A DNA stretch of 42,547 nucleotides from Woeseiaceae bacterium. Its GTDB lineage: Bacteria > Pseudomonadota > Gammaproteobacteria > Steroidobacterales > Woeseiaceae. Below the pieces are notes generated by a model, which was given only the letters and a program-made list of their open reading frames with translations, ran no database searches and had not been told where the DNA came from. Positions 18,667 through 28,046 of this stretch are shown one piece after another; position 1 is the first letter of the stretch; every line of letters starts with the position of its first letter. The stretch is taken from positions 79,284 through 121,830 of the forward strand of contig JAHEFF010000005.1 in assembly GCA_024640315.1 (NCBI GenBank), in the 5' to 3' direction. The position numbers and the translations under genes are program-made.

Positions 18667-19935
18667 ATGAGTTATTTCACGGAAGCCAGAGAATATATTG
18701 CCGGCGGCGTCAATTCGCCGGTCAGGGCGTTTGCCGGCGTCGGCGGTGAGCCCGTCTTTATCAAAAGCGCAAAAGGCGCGTGGCTCGAGACCGAAGACGG
18801 CCGAAAGCTGATCGACTATGTCGGCTCATGGGGACCGATGATCCTGGGCCATGGCCATCCCGCAGTGCTAAGCGCCGTGAAGAAAGCGGCGGACAACGGG
18901 CTGAGTTTCGGCGCGCCGTCATTAATCGAGACCGAGCTTGCGAGGAAGGTATGCGAGTACATGCCCTCCATCGAGCGAGTACGCATGGTCAGCTCGGGGA
19001 CAGAAGCGACTATGAGTGCTATCCGGCTTGCCCGGGGTCACACGGGACGCGACAAGATCATCAAATTCGAAGGTTGCTACCATGGACATTCAGACTCGCT
19101 GCTGATTAAAGCAGGATCCGGCGCATTGACGCTGGGAGTTCCGAGTTCACCGGGCGTGCCGGCTGGACTTGCCGAGCATACGATTACGCTCGAATACAAC
19201 AACATTGATGCCGTTGCACAGGCATTTGCAGAACTTGGCGACCAAATTGCCTGCGTAATCGTTGAACCAATCGCCGGCAATATGAATATGGTGCCACCCG
19301 TTGAAGGGTTCCTGGCGTCCTTGCGCAAATGCTGCACCGAATCGGGAGCGATATTGATCCTTGACGAAGTGATGACTGGATTTCGGGTGGCACTCGGTGG
19401 AGCTCAATCCGCTTATGGCATCACTCCCGATCTGACCACGATTGGAAAAGTCGTTGGAGGCGGTCTTCCGGCAGCCGCATTTGGGGGGCGAGCTGACATT
19501 ATGGCAAGCCTGGCCCCCGATGGTCCCGTGTACCAGGCGGGCACATTGTCCGGAAACCCGCTCGCAATGGCCGCCGGACTGGCAACGCTCGAGGAAATCA
19601 GCAGGCCCGGCTTTTTCGAAGCTCTGTCAGCCCGAACGTCACAGCTGGTAGATGGCCTGGCCGGGATCGCGAGCGAAGCCGGCGTTGGCCTAAGCTGTGA
19701 AAGCATGGGCGGCATGTTTGGTTTCATATTCACCGATGCCGGCCCTGTCAGAAGTTTCAGCCAGGTTGCCGCTGCCGATGTCGAGCGCTTCAGGAAATTC
19801 TTTCACGGGATGCTGGATGCCGGAGTCTATCTGGCGCCTTCTGCATTCGAAGCCGGATTCGTTTCAGCCGCGCATGGAGACGACGAAATAGAAAGAACGC
19901 TAGCTGCCGCCCGCGCGGTCATGAAAAGGCTGTAG
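18667..19935 (+). CDS. hemL: Glutamate-1-semialdehyde 2,1-aminomutase
   Basis: This 422-residue pyridoxal-phosphate enzyme converts glutamate-1-semialdehyde to 5-aminolevulinate, the committed precursor of tetrapyrroles (heme, siroheme, cobalamin). The start reads [13 protein letters not shown], the family's usual opening. Other landmarks are [16 protein letters not shown] (cofactor phosphate site), [16 protein letters not shown], and the Schiff-base Lys261 in [12 protein letters not shown]. Length is standard. It is divergent from the rubredoxin gene. It is relevant to this window because the class II ribonucleotide reductase encoded further on needs adenosylcobalamin. Confidence 0.98.
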   Translation: MSYFTEAREYIAGGVNSPVRAFAGVGGEPVFIKSAKGAWLETEDGRKLIDYVGSWGPMILGHGHPAVLSAVKKAADNGLSFGAPSLIETELARKVCEYMPSIERVRMVSSGTEATMSAIRLARGHTGRDKIIKFEGCYHGHSDSLLIKAGSGALTLGVPSSPGVPAGLAEHTITLEYNNIDAVAQAFAELGDQIACVIVEPIAGNMNMVPPVEGFLASLRKCCTESGAILILDEVMTGFRVALGGAQSAYGITPDLTTIGKVVGGGLPAAAFGGRADIMASLAPDGPVYQAGTLSGNPLAMAAGLATLEEISRPGFFEALSARTSQLVDGLAGIASEAGVGLSCESMGGMFGFIFTDAGPVRSFSQVAAADVERFRKFFHGMLDAGVYLAPSAFEAGFVSAAHGDDEIERTLAAARAVMKRL

Positions 19936-19980
19936 GCAATACCTGGAACAAACCCCAGCCGCTGAAGCTCGAAGTGATGC

Positions 19981-20553
19981 CTAAAATCGGACCGTTTCCA
20001 GAACGGCACGCATTGACTCCAGCCGTTCGATCGGATCGTCTGTTTCGAGACAGGATTGTTTTTGCGGCGGTGTGATGGGCAGGATCTCGGCGTAACGGTA
20101 GCTGATCCAGCCGGCATCACCGTAGTTCTTGTCGACATCCTCATACAAGCGGCCCAGATCGTCCAGGACGCCGCTGAGAATGTCTGCGAGTGGCTGATAT
20201 TTTTCCGGCAACGGGCACACTGATTCCACGGGAAGCAGATCAACTTCACCGACAAACAAGCCGTCATCCTCGCGCCTCACAGACCGCACACGGAAACGTT
20301 GCTGACCGACGGCAGTAACGCCGAGCAGTCCGTCACTTCCCTGGTACCAGTCGGTGATCTTTGCCAGCGTTCCGACGTCACAGGTTTCCGCCGTTCCGGT
20401 CTCGGATCCTTCCTTGATCAACAATACGCCAAAGGGACTATCACTCTTCATGCAACGGCTGATCATGTCCAGATATCGCTTCTCGAAAATCCTGAGTGGC
20501 AATGGTCCACCCGGATAAAGAACGGTATGCAGGGGAAAGAGAGAAACTTCCAT
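19981..20553 (-). CDS. LON peptidase substrate-binding-domain protein
   Basis: This 190-residue protein consists of just the LON N-terminal substrate-binding domain, without the AAA+ and protease domains of Lon. The opening MEVSLFPLHTVLYPGGPLPLRIFEKRYLDM is the family signature (seen here at residues 1-30 as a whole). The FGVLLIKEGSE segment and a GVTAVGQQRFRV strand follow. Such stand-alone domains are common in gammaproteobacteria and lack a firm function. The gene starts 16 bp after the mpl stop on the same strand, so it is the third gene of the membrane protein-mpl-LON operon. It converges with hemL, with 45 bp between stops and no evident terminator. Confidence 0.9.
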   Translation of the reverse strand: MEVSLFPLHTVLYPGGPLPLRIFEKRYLDMISRCMKSDSPFGVLLIKEGSETGTAETCDVGTLAKITDWYQGSDGLLGVTAVGQQRFRVRSVRREDDGLFVGEVDLLPVESVCPLPEKYQPLADILSGVLDDLGRLYEDVDKNYGDAGWISYRYAEILPITPPQKQSCLETDDPIERLESMRAVLETVRF

Positions 20554-20569
20554 CTCTTTAGTATAGGCG

Positions 20570-21946
20570 TTAGACGACAGACTGCCTGCGTTTCTGCAAA
20601 GCCATTGTCAGCTTCTGCCTGACAGCCCCGAAACCGCCATTGCTCATGAATATGACCTGGTCACCAGGCAGAAGCTTGCCCTCCATCGCCGAGACAAGCT
20701 CGTCGTAGTTCGACAAGACATGCAACCTGTTGCCAAGTGGTTCGAGCCCAGCGTCGAAAGACTCGGAGAAATCGTCCGGTCGGTAGACAAACATCAGGTC
20801 GGCATCGGCCAGCGACTCGGCCAGCGATTCGTTATGTACACCCATTTTCATCGTGTTGGATCGTGGCTCGAGCGCGATGACGATTCGTTGCCCGGGGAAG
20901 CGCCTCTTAAGTGCGGCAATCGTACGGCGAATTGCGGTGGGATGGTGTGCAAAGTCGTCATAGATCGCTATTTCGGCGACGGTAGCGGTTCGCTCCATAC
21001 GACGTTTGACGCCGTCGAATCGCGACACCGCCTCGACGGCCTCGGCGAGGCCAACGCCTGCCGATCGGGCAGCGGCTATTGCCGCCAGGGCATTTTCGAG
21101 ATTGTGCCTGCCACCGAGCTTCCACGGCCCCTCGATGGTGTCGGACGAACCGTGGGTGATCTCGATGCGCCGCTCACCTTTGTCGGAAAACCGGCCACGC
21201 CAGTCTGCATCGCTTTGAGCGCTAAAATGTTCAACGGGTGTCCAACATCCCTGTTCGATGACCGCCGCGACGTTTGCGTCATCTCCGTTCACGATCACGC
21301 GGCCGTTGCCCGGCACGGTTCGCATCAATTGATGAAACTGCCAGAGAATTGCGTCGATATCCCTGTAAATATCGGCGTGATCAAATTCGAGATTGTTAAT
21401 GATCAGTGTCTGCGGCCGGTAGTGAACGAACTTGGCCCTTTTGTCGAAAAATGCGGTGTCATATTCATCCGCTTCGACGACGAAGAAATCAGATTCACCA
21501 AAGCGTGCCGACGCGTCAAAATTAACCGGCACTCCGCCAATTAAAAAGCCCGGTGAGAGTCCCGCATCCTCGAGAATCCATGCGAGCAGACTGGCTGTAG
21601 TCGTTTTGCCGTGAGTTCCGGACACAGCCATGACATGACGCTTATGCAGCACGTGCTCGGACAGCCACTGCGGTCCCGAGCAGTAAGGTATGCGCCGATC
21701 GAGAACGGCCTCAACAATCGGGTTGCCACGGCTCATCGCATTGCCGACGACTACATAGTCCGGCACGTTGTCGAGTTGTGAAGGGTCGTATCCTTCAACA
21801 ATATCGATACCCAGGTTGGATAGCTGAGTGCTCATCGGCGGATAGACGTTCGCATCGCAGCCGGTAACGCGATGCCCGGCTGCTTTTGCAAGGGCCGCAA
21901 TGCCACCCATGAACGTTCCGCAAATTCCCAGTATGTGAATATGCAT
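20570..21946 (-). CDS. mpl: UDP-N-acetylmuramate:L-alanyl-gamma-D-glutamyl-meso-diaminopimelate ligase
   Basis: This 458-residue Mur-ligase-family enzyme recycles cell-wall tripeptide by joining it to UDP-MurNAc, bypassing MurC, MurD and MurE. The N-terminus MHIHILGICGTFMGGIAALA is the UMP-binding Rossmann loop and is characteristic of Mpl; MurC has GIGG/GMSG wording. The ATP loop is SGTHGKTTTASLLAWIL near residue 109. The central NNLEFDHADIYRD and the C-terminal YDDFAHHPTAIRRTI are family hallmarks. It starts two bases after the stop of an upstream membrane-protein gene, indicating tight coupling. Peptidoglycan recycling also fits the Slt-type lytic transglycosylase gene at the far end of the window. 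Confidence 0.95.
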   Translation of the reverse strand: MHIHILGICGTFMGGIAALAKAAGHRVTGCDANVYPPMSTQLSNLGIDIVEGYDPSQLDNVPDYVVVGNAMSRGNPIVEAVLDRRIPYCSGPQWLSEHVLHKRHVMAVSGTHGKTTTASLLAWILEDAGLSPGFLIGGVPVNFDASARFGESDFFVVEADEYDTAFFDKRAKFVHYRPQTLIINNLEFDHADIYRDIDAILWQFHQLMRTVPGNGRVIVNGDDANVAAVIEQGCWTPVEHFSAQSDADWRGRFSDKGERRIEITHGSSDTIEGPWKLGGRHNLENALAAIAAARSAGVGLAEAVEAVSRFDGVKRRMERTATVAEIAIYDDFAHHPTAIRRTIAALKRRFPGQRIVIALEPRSNTMKMGVHNESLAESLADADLMFVYRPDDFSESFDAGLEPLGNRLHVLSNYDELVSAMEGKLLPGDQVIFMSNGGFGAVRQKLTMALQKRRQSVV

Positions 21947-21948
21947 AA

Positions 21949-22422
21949 TCAGGCGGAATCGCTACCGGTCATGGAGAGATAGAACATGTATTGAAGGACG
22001 AAAATCGTCATGGCGATTGAAATTCCGATATACCAGTGGCGCTCGATTGCCCGCGCGATGATATGACCTTTGACGGGCACTGACCAGATCAGGATCAGCC
22101 ATACGACAATCGAAGCAAGCGAGGCACCGAGGAACGGATTCAGCAGCACGAAAGCTGCCACCATCATGATGGTTAGAATAGATCCGCAGGCCATGATGCT
22201 GGCCACTGTCGGCACCAGTCGGTGAGTGAAACCCGTAATGGCCAATACGATCCAGTAAAGCACGTAGCCGGCGATACTGCCCGCCAGCGAAACCAGGATA
22301 CTGTCGTCGTCGGGTGACTGCACCAGGCCACTTGAGATCAATGTTGCCAGGACCAGCAGACCCAACGCATAAACCAGCACCAACGCCGAGTCGGGGACGT
22401 GCTCCGGGCCCTTGCGTAACAT
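21949..22422 (-). CDS. Multi-pass membrane protein of unknown function
   Basis: This 157-residue hydrophobic protein has about five predicted membrane spans, near residues 15-33, 43-63, 70-92, 97-113 and 131-150. A short polar N-terminus and an Arg/His-rich cytoplasmic-looking loop before the last span complete it. The pattern recalls small Yip1-like proteins, but I see no diagnostic motif and do not name it. Its stop is two bases before the mpl start, so it is the first gene of an operon with mpl and the LON-domain gene. A role in the envelope is a guess based only on that position. It is divergent from rnd across 117 bp. Confidence 0.8.
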   Translation of the reverse strand: MLRKGPEHVPDSALVLVYALGLLVLATLISSGLVQSPDDDSILVSLAGSIAGYVLYWIVLAITGFTHRLVPTVASIMACGSILTIMMVAAFVLLNPFLGASLASIVVWLILIWSVPVKGHIIARAIERHWYIGISIAMTIFVLQYMFYLSMTGSDSA

Positions 22423-22539
22423 AATGATGTCGAAGAATGTTCTGAGAAGAAGCTGCAGTGTTCTGTCACAATAGCGAGATGCAAGAGCACCATCATCTCA
22501 CGATAACCCTGCCAATCGAAGGCCCGGTCCCCATTCTCA

Positions 22540-23640
22540 ATGTCTGATTACCACTTTGTCGACCTGGCCGTCGACGACAGTCTGGCCAGTGCGATTTCCA
22601 ACCTCGAACGTATCGGTGTCGATACCGAATTCATGCGCGAGAGAACATACTTCGCCGAACTCTGTCTGTTGCAGGTATCGACCCACGATGAGATTTTCTG
22701 CGCCGATCCGCTAAATCGCGGACCGGACAACGACAAACCATTCGGGGAATTCTGGAATACGATTGTCAAACCGGAATGGGTGGTTCACTCGGCGCGCCAG
22801 GACATCGAAGTGATTTACCAAACGGCCGGCCTGATGCCACGGGCGATTTTTGATACCCAGGTTGCAGCGGCATTTCTCGGCTTCCAGCCGCAGGTGGGCT
22901 ACGCGGGCCTGGTCAAGGAGTTGTTCGACGTTGAACTCGACAAGTCGCATACGCGCGCGGACTGGTCGAAACGCCCGCTCTCCGACGCGGTTCTGAAATA
23001 CGCAGCGGAAGACGTCCAGTACCTCTTGCCGGCCTACGAAATCCTGGTCGACCGGCTCGAAGATTCCGGGCGGCTGGACTGGGCTATCCAGGACTCACAG
23101 GACCTGCTCGATCCAGCGCTTTATGAAGCAGATCCGTCGCTGGCAATCAATCGGATGAAAGGCGCGCGAAACCTCGATGGCCGCGCACGTGCGGCCGCGG
23201 CTGCCCTGGCGGCCTGGCGCGAAGAAGAAGCTCTGCGGACAAATCGGCCAAGGCAATGGATCATGCGCGACCAGGTGCTGGTGGACATCGCAGTCACCTG
23301 CCCGGGATCTCCTGCTGATCTCGCTAGGATCGACGGCCTCGCGGAAAAGACGATACGGAGAACGGGTAACGAAATTCTGCGTCTCGTTGCCGAATCGACC
23401 CATGACGAAAGCGGTTACCGTCCTCCCGCACGACCCGACGAGCGTCAGAAAAAGATGCTCAGGGAAATGCAGCGGCTCGTCGCGTCAATAGGCGAAAAAC
23501 ACCATATCGCGGTGGAATTGCTTGCGCCGAAAAGGGAATTGTCCGCTGCCATGCTGGGCAACAGGGACTCAAGGGTATTCAGGGGCTGGCGCCACGAGTT
23601 AATTGGCGGCGAACTCCTGGCGTTACTGGAGAACTTCTAG
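22540..23640 (+). CDS. rnd: Ribonuclease D
   Basis: This 366-residue 3'-5' exoribonuclease trims the 3' ends of tRNA precursors and other small RNAs. The DEDD-family residues are seen in VDTEF (Asp28, Glu30), in VHSARQDIEV, and in YAAEDVQYLLPAYEIL (the ExoIII-type Tyr and Asp). An HRDC domain follows at about residues 210-290, including the segment RPRQWIMRDQVLVDIA, and a second less conserved HRDC-like part ends the protein. The last 18 bases overlap the 3' end of adk on the other strand. Confidence 0.95.
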   Translation: MSDYHFVDLAVDDSLASAISNLERIGVDTEFMRERTYFAELCLLQVSTHDEIFCADPLNRGPDNDKPFGEFWNTIVKPEWVVHSARQDIEVIYQTAGLMPRAIFDTQVAAAFLGFQPQVGYAGLVKELFDVELDKSHTRADWSKRPLSDAVLKYAAEDVQYLLPAYEILVDRLEDSGRLDWAIQDSQDLLDPALYEADPSLAINRMKGARNLDGRARAAAAALAAWREEEALRTNRPRQWIMRDQVLVDIAVTCPGSPADLARIDGLAEKTIRRTGNEILRLVAESTHDESGYRPPARPDERQKKMLREMQRLVASIGEKHHIAVELLAPKRELSAAMLGNRDSRVFRGWRHELIGGELLALLENF

Positions 23641-24264
23641 AAAGCGCTCGTAGACCTCGTCGATAGCACCATCCGCATTGACCGTTTTAAGTTTGCCGCG
23701 CTTGCTGTAGAAGTCGATCAGCGGCTCGGTCCGGCTGCGATACACCTCAAGGCGGCTCTTGATGACTTCCTCGTTGTCATCTTCCCGCTGGATCAGTTCG
23801 CCTCCTGCGTTGGTGCACTCGACAAGCTCCTCCCGGGGTGAAAAGTATATGTTCAGCAACTTTCCCGTCAGTGAGCAGGTACGCCGGCCGGTGAGGCGTT
23901 TCATCAGTATGTCGAAATCAACGTCCAGCAAAACTGCGGCGTCAAGCGGCTTGCCCATTTCGTCAAGAAGATCATTGAGATCCAGCGCCTGTTTCTCCGT
24001 TCGGGGGAAACCGTCAAGGATGAATCCGCTCTCGGCATCTGCCTCCATCAGGCGCTCGCTGATGATCCCCAGCACGATGTCATCTGACACGAGCTGGCCG
24101 GCGTCCATGATCTCCTTCGCCTGCTGACCAAAACGACTGCCGGAGGCCGCTGCCGCACGCAACATATCGCCCGTCGATATCTGCGGAATATTTCTGTCCG
24201 CCATCAGTTTCTTGGCTTGGGTGCCCTTGCCCGATCCCGGAGCGCCCAATAAAACGATACGCAT
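23623..24264 (-). CDS. adk: Adenylate kinase
   Basis: This 213-residue enzyme equilibrates 2 ADP with ATP and AMP. The P-loop GAPGSGKGTQ (residues 8-17), the NMP-binding STGDMLR, FILDGFPRT and the LID arginines in GRRTC are all present. It is the long (LID-containing) form. The LID has Cys130 and Cys150 with Thr133 and Ala153 at the two other positions of the zinc motif C-x2-C-x16-C-x2-C. It looks like a zinc-type LID that has lost two ligands. I started at MRIVLLGAPG; a longer frame adds 14 residues unlike the family. It is divergent from pfp over 160 bp and overlaps the rnd 3' end. Confidence 0.97.
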   Translation of the reverse strand: MRIVLLGAPGSGKGTQAKKLMADRNIPQISTGDMLRAAAASGSRFGQQAKEIMDAGQLVSDDIVLGIISERLMEADAESGFILDGFPRTEKQALDLNDLLDEMGKPLDAAVLLDVDFDILMKRLTGRRTCSLTGKLLNIYFSPREELVECTNAGGELIQREDDNEEVIKSRLEVYRSRTEPLIDFYSKRGKLKTVNADGAIDEVYERFLEVLQ

Positions 24265-24424
24265 GACTTTTCTCTTTGGGGGTGGTGCGGCGAATAAGGG
24301 CGACAAAACTAGTGGAATTACCGATGTACGTCAATCGAAGCCGAGCATAACAGGCGATGATCCGACAAGCCGATTCCGTTATGCTTCGCATCAATTTTCA
24401 ACGATTCTAAGGTGCCAGAACCCC

Positions 24425-25690
24425 ATGTCGAAGATGAATGCGTTTTATGCCCAATCCGGCGGCGTCACCGCCGTAATCAATACCACCGCCTGCGGGGTCA
24501 TCGAAACGGCTCGCAAGCACAAGCACAGAATTGCCAATGTCTACGCCGGCCGCAATGGCATTATCGGCGCGCTGACGGAAGACATGATCGACACGAATAA
24601 AGAGTCGGCACGGACCATTGCCGGCCTGCGCCATACGCCAGGCGGTGCGTTCGGGTCCGCCAGGTACAAACTGAAAGGAATTGAAGAGAATCGCGCAGAG
24701 TACGAACGGCTGATTGAAGTCTTCAAGGCACACAATATCGGCTACTTCTTCTATAACGGCGGCAATGATTCGATGGACACGGCACACAAGGTGTCGCAGA
24801 TTTCGAAGAGCCTGGGTTATCCCGTCACCTGCCTCGGAATACCCAAGACCGTCGACAATGACCTGCCCGTGACTGATACCTGCCCGGGTTTCGGCTCGGT
24901 AGCCAAATACGTTGCGGTTTCGACGAAAGAGGCGGCGCTCGATGTCCTCTCGATGGCAAAAACGTCGACCAAAGTATTCGTTCTTGAAGTCATGGGTCGG
25001 CACGCCGGCTGGATTGCGGCGGCCGGCGGCCTTGCAGGATCCGGCGCTGAAGGCGAGCCTCCGCATATCATCCTGTTCCCGGAAATTCCCTTTAAAAAGG
25101 CGGCATTTCTGAAGCGGGTTCGTGATTGTGTGAAGAAACACGACTACTGCGTGATCGTGGTCAGTGAAGGCGCCCGCTACGCCAACGGCCGCTTCCTGGC
25201 CGAAGCCGGCACCAGGGACGCGTTTGGTCATGCCCAGCTTGGTGGGGTCGCACCGGTGGTCGCGCAGATGGTGCGCGACAACCTTGGACTCAAATATCAC
25301 TACGCTGTAGCGGATTACCTGCAGCGCTCGGCCCGACACATCGCATCGGCGACGGACGTCAAGCAGGCCTATGCTGTCGGCCAGGCGGCAGTGAAAATGG
25401 CCCTGGCCGGCGAAACCGCGGTCATGCCGGTGATCAAGCGGATATCGGACAAGCCGTATCGCTGGAAAATCGAGAAGGCACCGCTCTCCAGGATCGCCAA
25501 TAAGGAGAAAATGCTGCCACGCCGGTACATTTCAGCGGACGGATTTTCGATCACCGCGGCAGGCCGCCGTTACCTGGAACCACTGATCCGGGGCGAGGAT
25601 TATCCTCCATATATCAACGGTTTGCCGAACTACGTCACACTTAAGAACGTGCCTGTGTCGAAGAAGCTAAACACAAAATTTGTGGTATGA
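24425..25690 (+). CDS. pfp: Pyrophosphate-dependent 6-phosphofructokinase
   Basis: This 421-residue phosphofructokinase interconverts fructose-6-phosphate and fructose-1,6-bisphosphate using pyrophosphate. Two specificity positions decide the phosphate donor. GGNDS has Asp115 where ATP enzymes have Gly (GGDGS), and PKTVDND has Lys141 where ATP enzymes have Gly (PGTIDND). Both are the pyrophosphate forms. Catalytic Asp144 and the MGRHAGW motif are present. Because the reaction is reversible, this enzyme can serve glycolysis and gluconeogenesis. I chose the ATG giving MSKMNAFYAQSGGVTAVIN; the frame remains open 71 codons upstream without family similarity. It lies directly upstream of hppA, which also uses pyrophosphate. 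Confidence 0.96.
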   Translation: MSKMNAFYAQSGGVTAVINTTACGVIETARKHKHRIANVYAGRNGIIGALTEDMIDTNKESARTIAGLRHTPGGAFGSARYKLKGIEENRAEYERLIEVFKAHNIGYFFYNGGNDSMDTAHKVSQISKSLGYPVTCLGIPKTVDNDLPVTDTCPGFGSVAKYVAVSTKEAALDVLSMAKTSTKVFVLEVMGRHAGWIAAAGGLAGSGAEGEPPHIILFPEIPFKKAAFLKRVRDCVKKHDYCVIVVSEGARYANGRFLAEAGTRDAFGHAQLGGVAPVVAQMVRDNLGLKYHYAVADYLQRSARHIASATDVKQAYAVGQAAVKMALAGETAVMPVIKRISDKPYRWKIEKAPLSRIANKEKMLPRRYISADGFSITAAGRRYLEPLIRGEDYPPYINGLPNYVTLKNVPVSKKLNTKFVV

Positions 25691-25855
25691 TGCGCGGCCT
25701 CCGCAGGGTGGGAGCTGCCTGAGGCGGCTTCGGGAGCCCCGGCGGACACTCCTACGCAAACAAGAAATACCTGACGTAGGAAATCACACATAGGTTTTGA
25801 TGAGCCCCGGTGGCTGGATGCTCCGGGGCCTTGTATTTGATTGGGAGACAATCTG
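25691..25855 (+). promoter_or_regulatory. Structured leader between pfp and hppA (candidate cis-regulatory RNA)
   Basis: This 165-base gap holds several inverted repeats. Stem A pairs GTGGGAG (25708-25714) with CTCCTAC (25749-25755), enclosing a small hairpin CTGCC/GGCGG (25715-25727). Stem B pairs CCTACG (25751-25756) with CGTAGG (25775-25780) and competes with stem A for the same bases. A later hairpin, GCCCCGG (25804-25810) with CCGGGGC (25823-25829), is followed by a T-rich but interrupted tract. The hppA ribosome binding site GGGAG is at 25843-25847. It does not match riboswitch cores I remember, including fluoride. Pairings were made by eye. Confidence 0.45.
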
Positions 25856-27898
25856 ATGAGTAACGATCTCGCACTGTGGCTGGCCATTGGCTCAGGCGCT
25901 CTGGCAGTGCTTTACGGCCTGATATCCACACAGTGGATCCTCAAGCAGTCAGCTGGCAATGACCGGATGCAGGAAATTGCACAGGCCATCCAGGAAGGCG
26001 CAAGCGCATACATGAATCGTCAGTACGCGACGATTGGTGTCGTGGGCATTGTGCTGTTTGCAGTTCTCGGCTTCGCACTTGGCTGGGCAACGGCTGTCGG
26101 TTTCGCGATCGGCGCAATCTTCTCCGCGCTGGCCGGTTATATCGGCATGTTCGTTTCTGTACGTGCCAATGTGCGCACTGCTGAAGCCGCGAAAGAGGGC
26201 GTAAACCCGGCACTCAACGTCGCGTTCAAGGGAGGCGCCATTACGGGCCTGCTGGTCGTAGGTCTCGGATTGATCGGTGTCGCAGGCTACTACCTCTTGC
26301 TGCAAAAACTGGGCATTGGAACGGATGACGCCATCCACGCGCTGGTTGGCCTGGCATTTGGCGGCTCGTTGATCTCGATCTTCGCCCGACTCGGCGGCGG
26401 CATCTTCACCAAAGGTGCGGACGTTGGCGCGGACCTGGTCGGCAAGGTCGAAGCCGGCATTCCGGAAGATGATCCCCGTAACCCGGGCGTTATCGCAGAC
26501 AACGTCGGCGACAATGTCGGTGACTGCGCCGGTATGGCTGCTGACCTTTTCGAAACCTACGCAGTAACGATCATCGCTACCATGTTGCTCGGCTCGCTGG
26601 TTGCCTCAACATTCGGCGCGGCGGCGATATTGTATCCGCTGGTTTTGGGTGCGGTTTCAATCGTTGCATCGATCATCGGTACGTTCTTCGTAAAGACTTC
26701 CGACGGCGGCAAGGTGATGGGCGCTCTATATAAAGGCGTCATCGTAGCCGGTGTCATCGCTGCAATAGCTTTCTACCCCATCACCAATATGATGATGGCT
26801 GAAAGCGGCAATGCGATTGGTATTTTTGGTTCCGCCCTCATTGGCCTGGCTCTGACAGCAGCAATGGTCGTCATCACCGAGTACTACACGGGTACCGACT
26901 TCAAGCCGGTCAGGACAATCGCTGAAGCATCGCTCACCGGTGACGCGACCAACATCATCGCCGGACTTGGCGTATCCATGAAAGCAACGGCGCTTCCTGT
27001 AATCGCGGTATGCGCAAGCATTTGGGGCGCGTTCGAACTGGCGCCGGAAGGCGACGAACTCGCGGGACTTTACAACATCGCAATCGCGGCAACGGCCATG
27101 CTTTCAATGACCGGCGTCATCGTCGCGCTGGATGCGTTCGGTCCAATCACGGATAACGCAGGCGGCATCGCCGAGATGTCCGAGCTGCCTTCAGAAGTTC
27201 GCACGATTACTGACCAGCTCGACGCGGTAGGCAATACGACGAAAGCAGTAACCAAGGGCTACGCCATTGGTTCTGCAGGTCTCGCCGCACTTGTGCTTTT
27301 CGCGGATTACACACATGCGCTGGAAACCGCGGGGATCGCTGCAAGCTTCGACCTGTCTGATCATCGCGTCATCATCGGTCTGTTTATAGGCGGTCTCGTT
27401 CCGTTCCTGTTCGGCTCGATGGCGATGGAAGCTGTCGGTCGTGCTGCCGGATCTGTCGTAAATGAAGTCCGACGTCAGTTCAGGGAAATCAAAGGCATCA
27501 TGGAAGGTACTGGCAAACCCGACTACAGTCGCGCGGTTGATCTGTTGACCAAAGCCGCGATCAAGGAAATGATCGTGCCTTCATTGCTGCCGATTGGCGT
27601 GCCATTGGTCATAGGACTCCTGCTGGGCCCGGTTGCGCTTGGTGGCCTGTTGCTTGGCACGATCGTTACCGGCTTGTTCGTTGCAATCTCCATGACTGCC
27701 GGTGGCGGCGCATGGGATAACGCGAAGAAGTACATCGAAGACGGCAACTGTGGCGGCAAGGGCTCTGACGCTCACAAAGCTGCCGTTACCGGCGACACGG
27801 TCGGCGATCCGTACAAGGATACCGCTGGCCCGGCCATCAACCCGTTGATCAAGATCATCAATATTGTGGCCCTGCTGATGGTGCCGCTGCTCGGCTAA
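25856..27898 (+). CDS. hppA: Membrane-bound proton-translocating pyrophosphatase, K+-independent type
   Basis: This 680-residue integral membrane pyrophosphatase couples hydrolysis of pyrophosphate to ion pumping across the inner membrane. About 16 hydrophobic spans are visible. The catalytic loop contains [20 protein letters not shown] (about 191-210) followed by [19 protein letters not shown], and a second acidic loop lies near the C-terminus ([19 protein letters not shown]). Lys463 in [17 protein letters not shown] marks the K+-independent, proton-pumping class; K+-dependent enzymes have Ala there. I chose the ATG giving MSNDLALWL. An upstream TTG is really part of the ribosome binding region. 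It forms a likely unit with pfp and ends at a strong terminator. Confidence 0.97.
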   Translation: MSNDLALWLAIGSGALAVLYGLISTQWILKQSAGNDRMQEIAQAIQEGASAYMNRQYATIGVVGIVLFAVLGFALGWATAVGFAIGAIFSALAGYIGMFVSVRANVRTAEAAKEGVNPALNVAFKGGAITGLLVVGLGLIGVAGYYLLLQKLGIGTDDAIHALVGLAFGGSLISIFARLGGGIFTKGADVGADLVGKVEAGIPEDDPRNPGVIADNVGDNVGDCAGMAADLFETYAVTIIATMLLGSLVASTFGAAAILYPLVLGAVSIVASIIGTFFVKTSDGGKVMGALYKGVIVAGVIAAIAFYPITNMMMAESGNAIGIFGSALIGLALTAAMVVITEYYTGTDFKPVRTIAEASLTGDATNIIAGLGVSMKATALPVIAVCASIWGAFELAPEGDELAGLYNIAIAATAMLSMTGVIVALDAFGPITDNAGGIAEMSELPSEVRTITDQLDAVGNTTKAVTKGYAIGSAGLAALVLFADYTHALETAGIAASFDLSDHRVIIGLFIGGLVPFLFGSMAMEAVGRAAGSVVNEVRRQFREIKGIMEGTGKPDYSRAVDLLTKAAIKEMIVPSLLPIGVPLVIGLLLGPVALGGLLLGTIVTGLFVAISMTAGGGAWDNAKKYIEDGNCGGKGSDAHKAAVTGDTVGDPYKDTAGPAINPLIKIINIVALLMVPLLG

Positions 27899-27921
27899 GA
27901 CCGAGGAATGCAGGATCGAAA

Positions 27922-27952
27922 GCCGCCTGGCGACAGTCAGGCGGCTTTTTTT
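27922..27952 (+). terminator. Rho-independent terminator of pfp-hppA
   Basis: A perfect 8-bp stem GCCGCCTG/CAGGCGGC with an 8-base loop is followed by seven T residues, 23 bases after the hppA stop. Confidence 0.93.
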
Positions 27953-28046
27953 ATGGGCCGCGGTGCGTATCAGCTTCTGTCAACGTGCCGTCCAAAGGCA
28001 GCGCACTGCGGCGGCGCGCTTTCAGCCCCGAACAATCCCCACGCAT

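Noticed and set aside
24407..25339. 310-codon ORF antisense to pfp
   Set aside because: It lies entirely opposite a well-recognised enzyme and shows no family features.
25691..25855. Fluoride riboswitch before hppA
   Set aside because: The conserved GGnGATGG and TGATGACGCC-type elements are missing; only generic stems remain.
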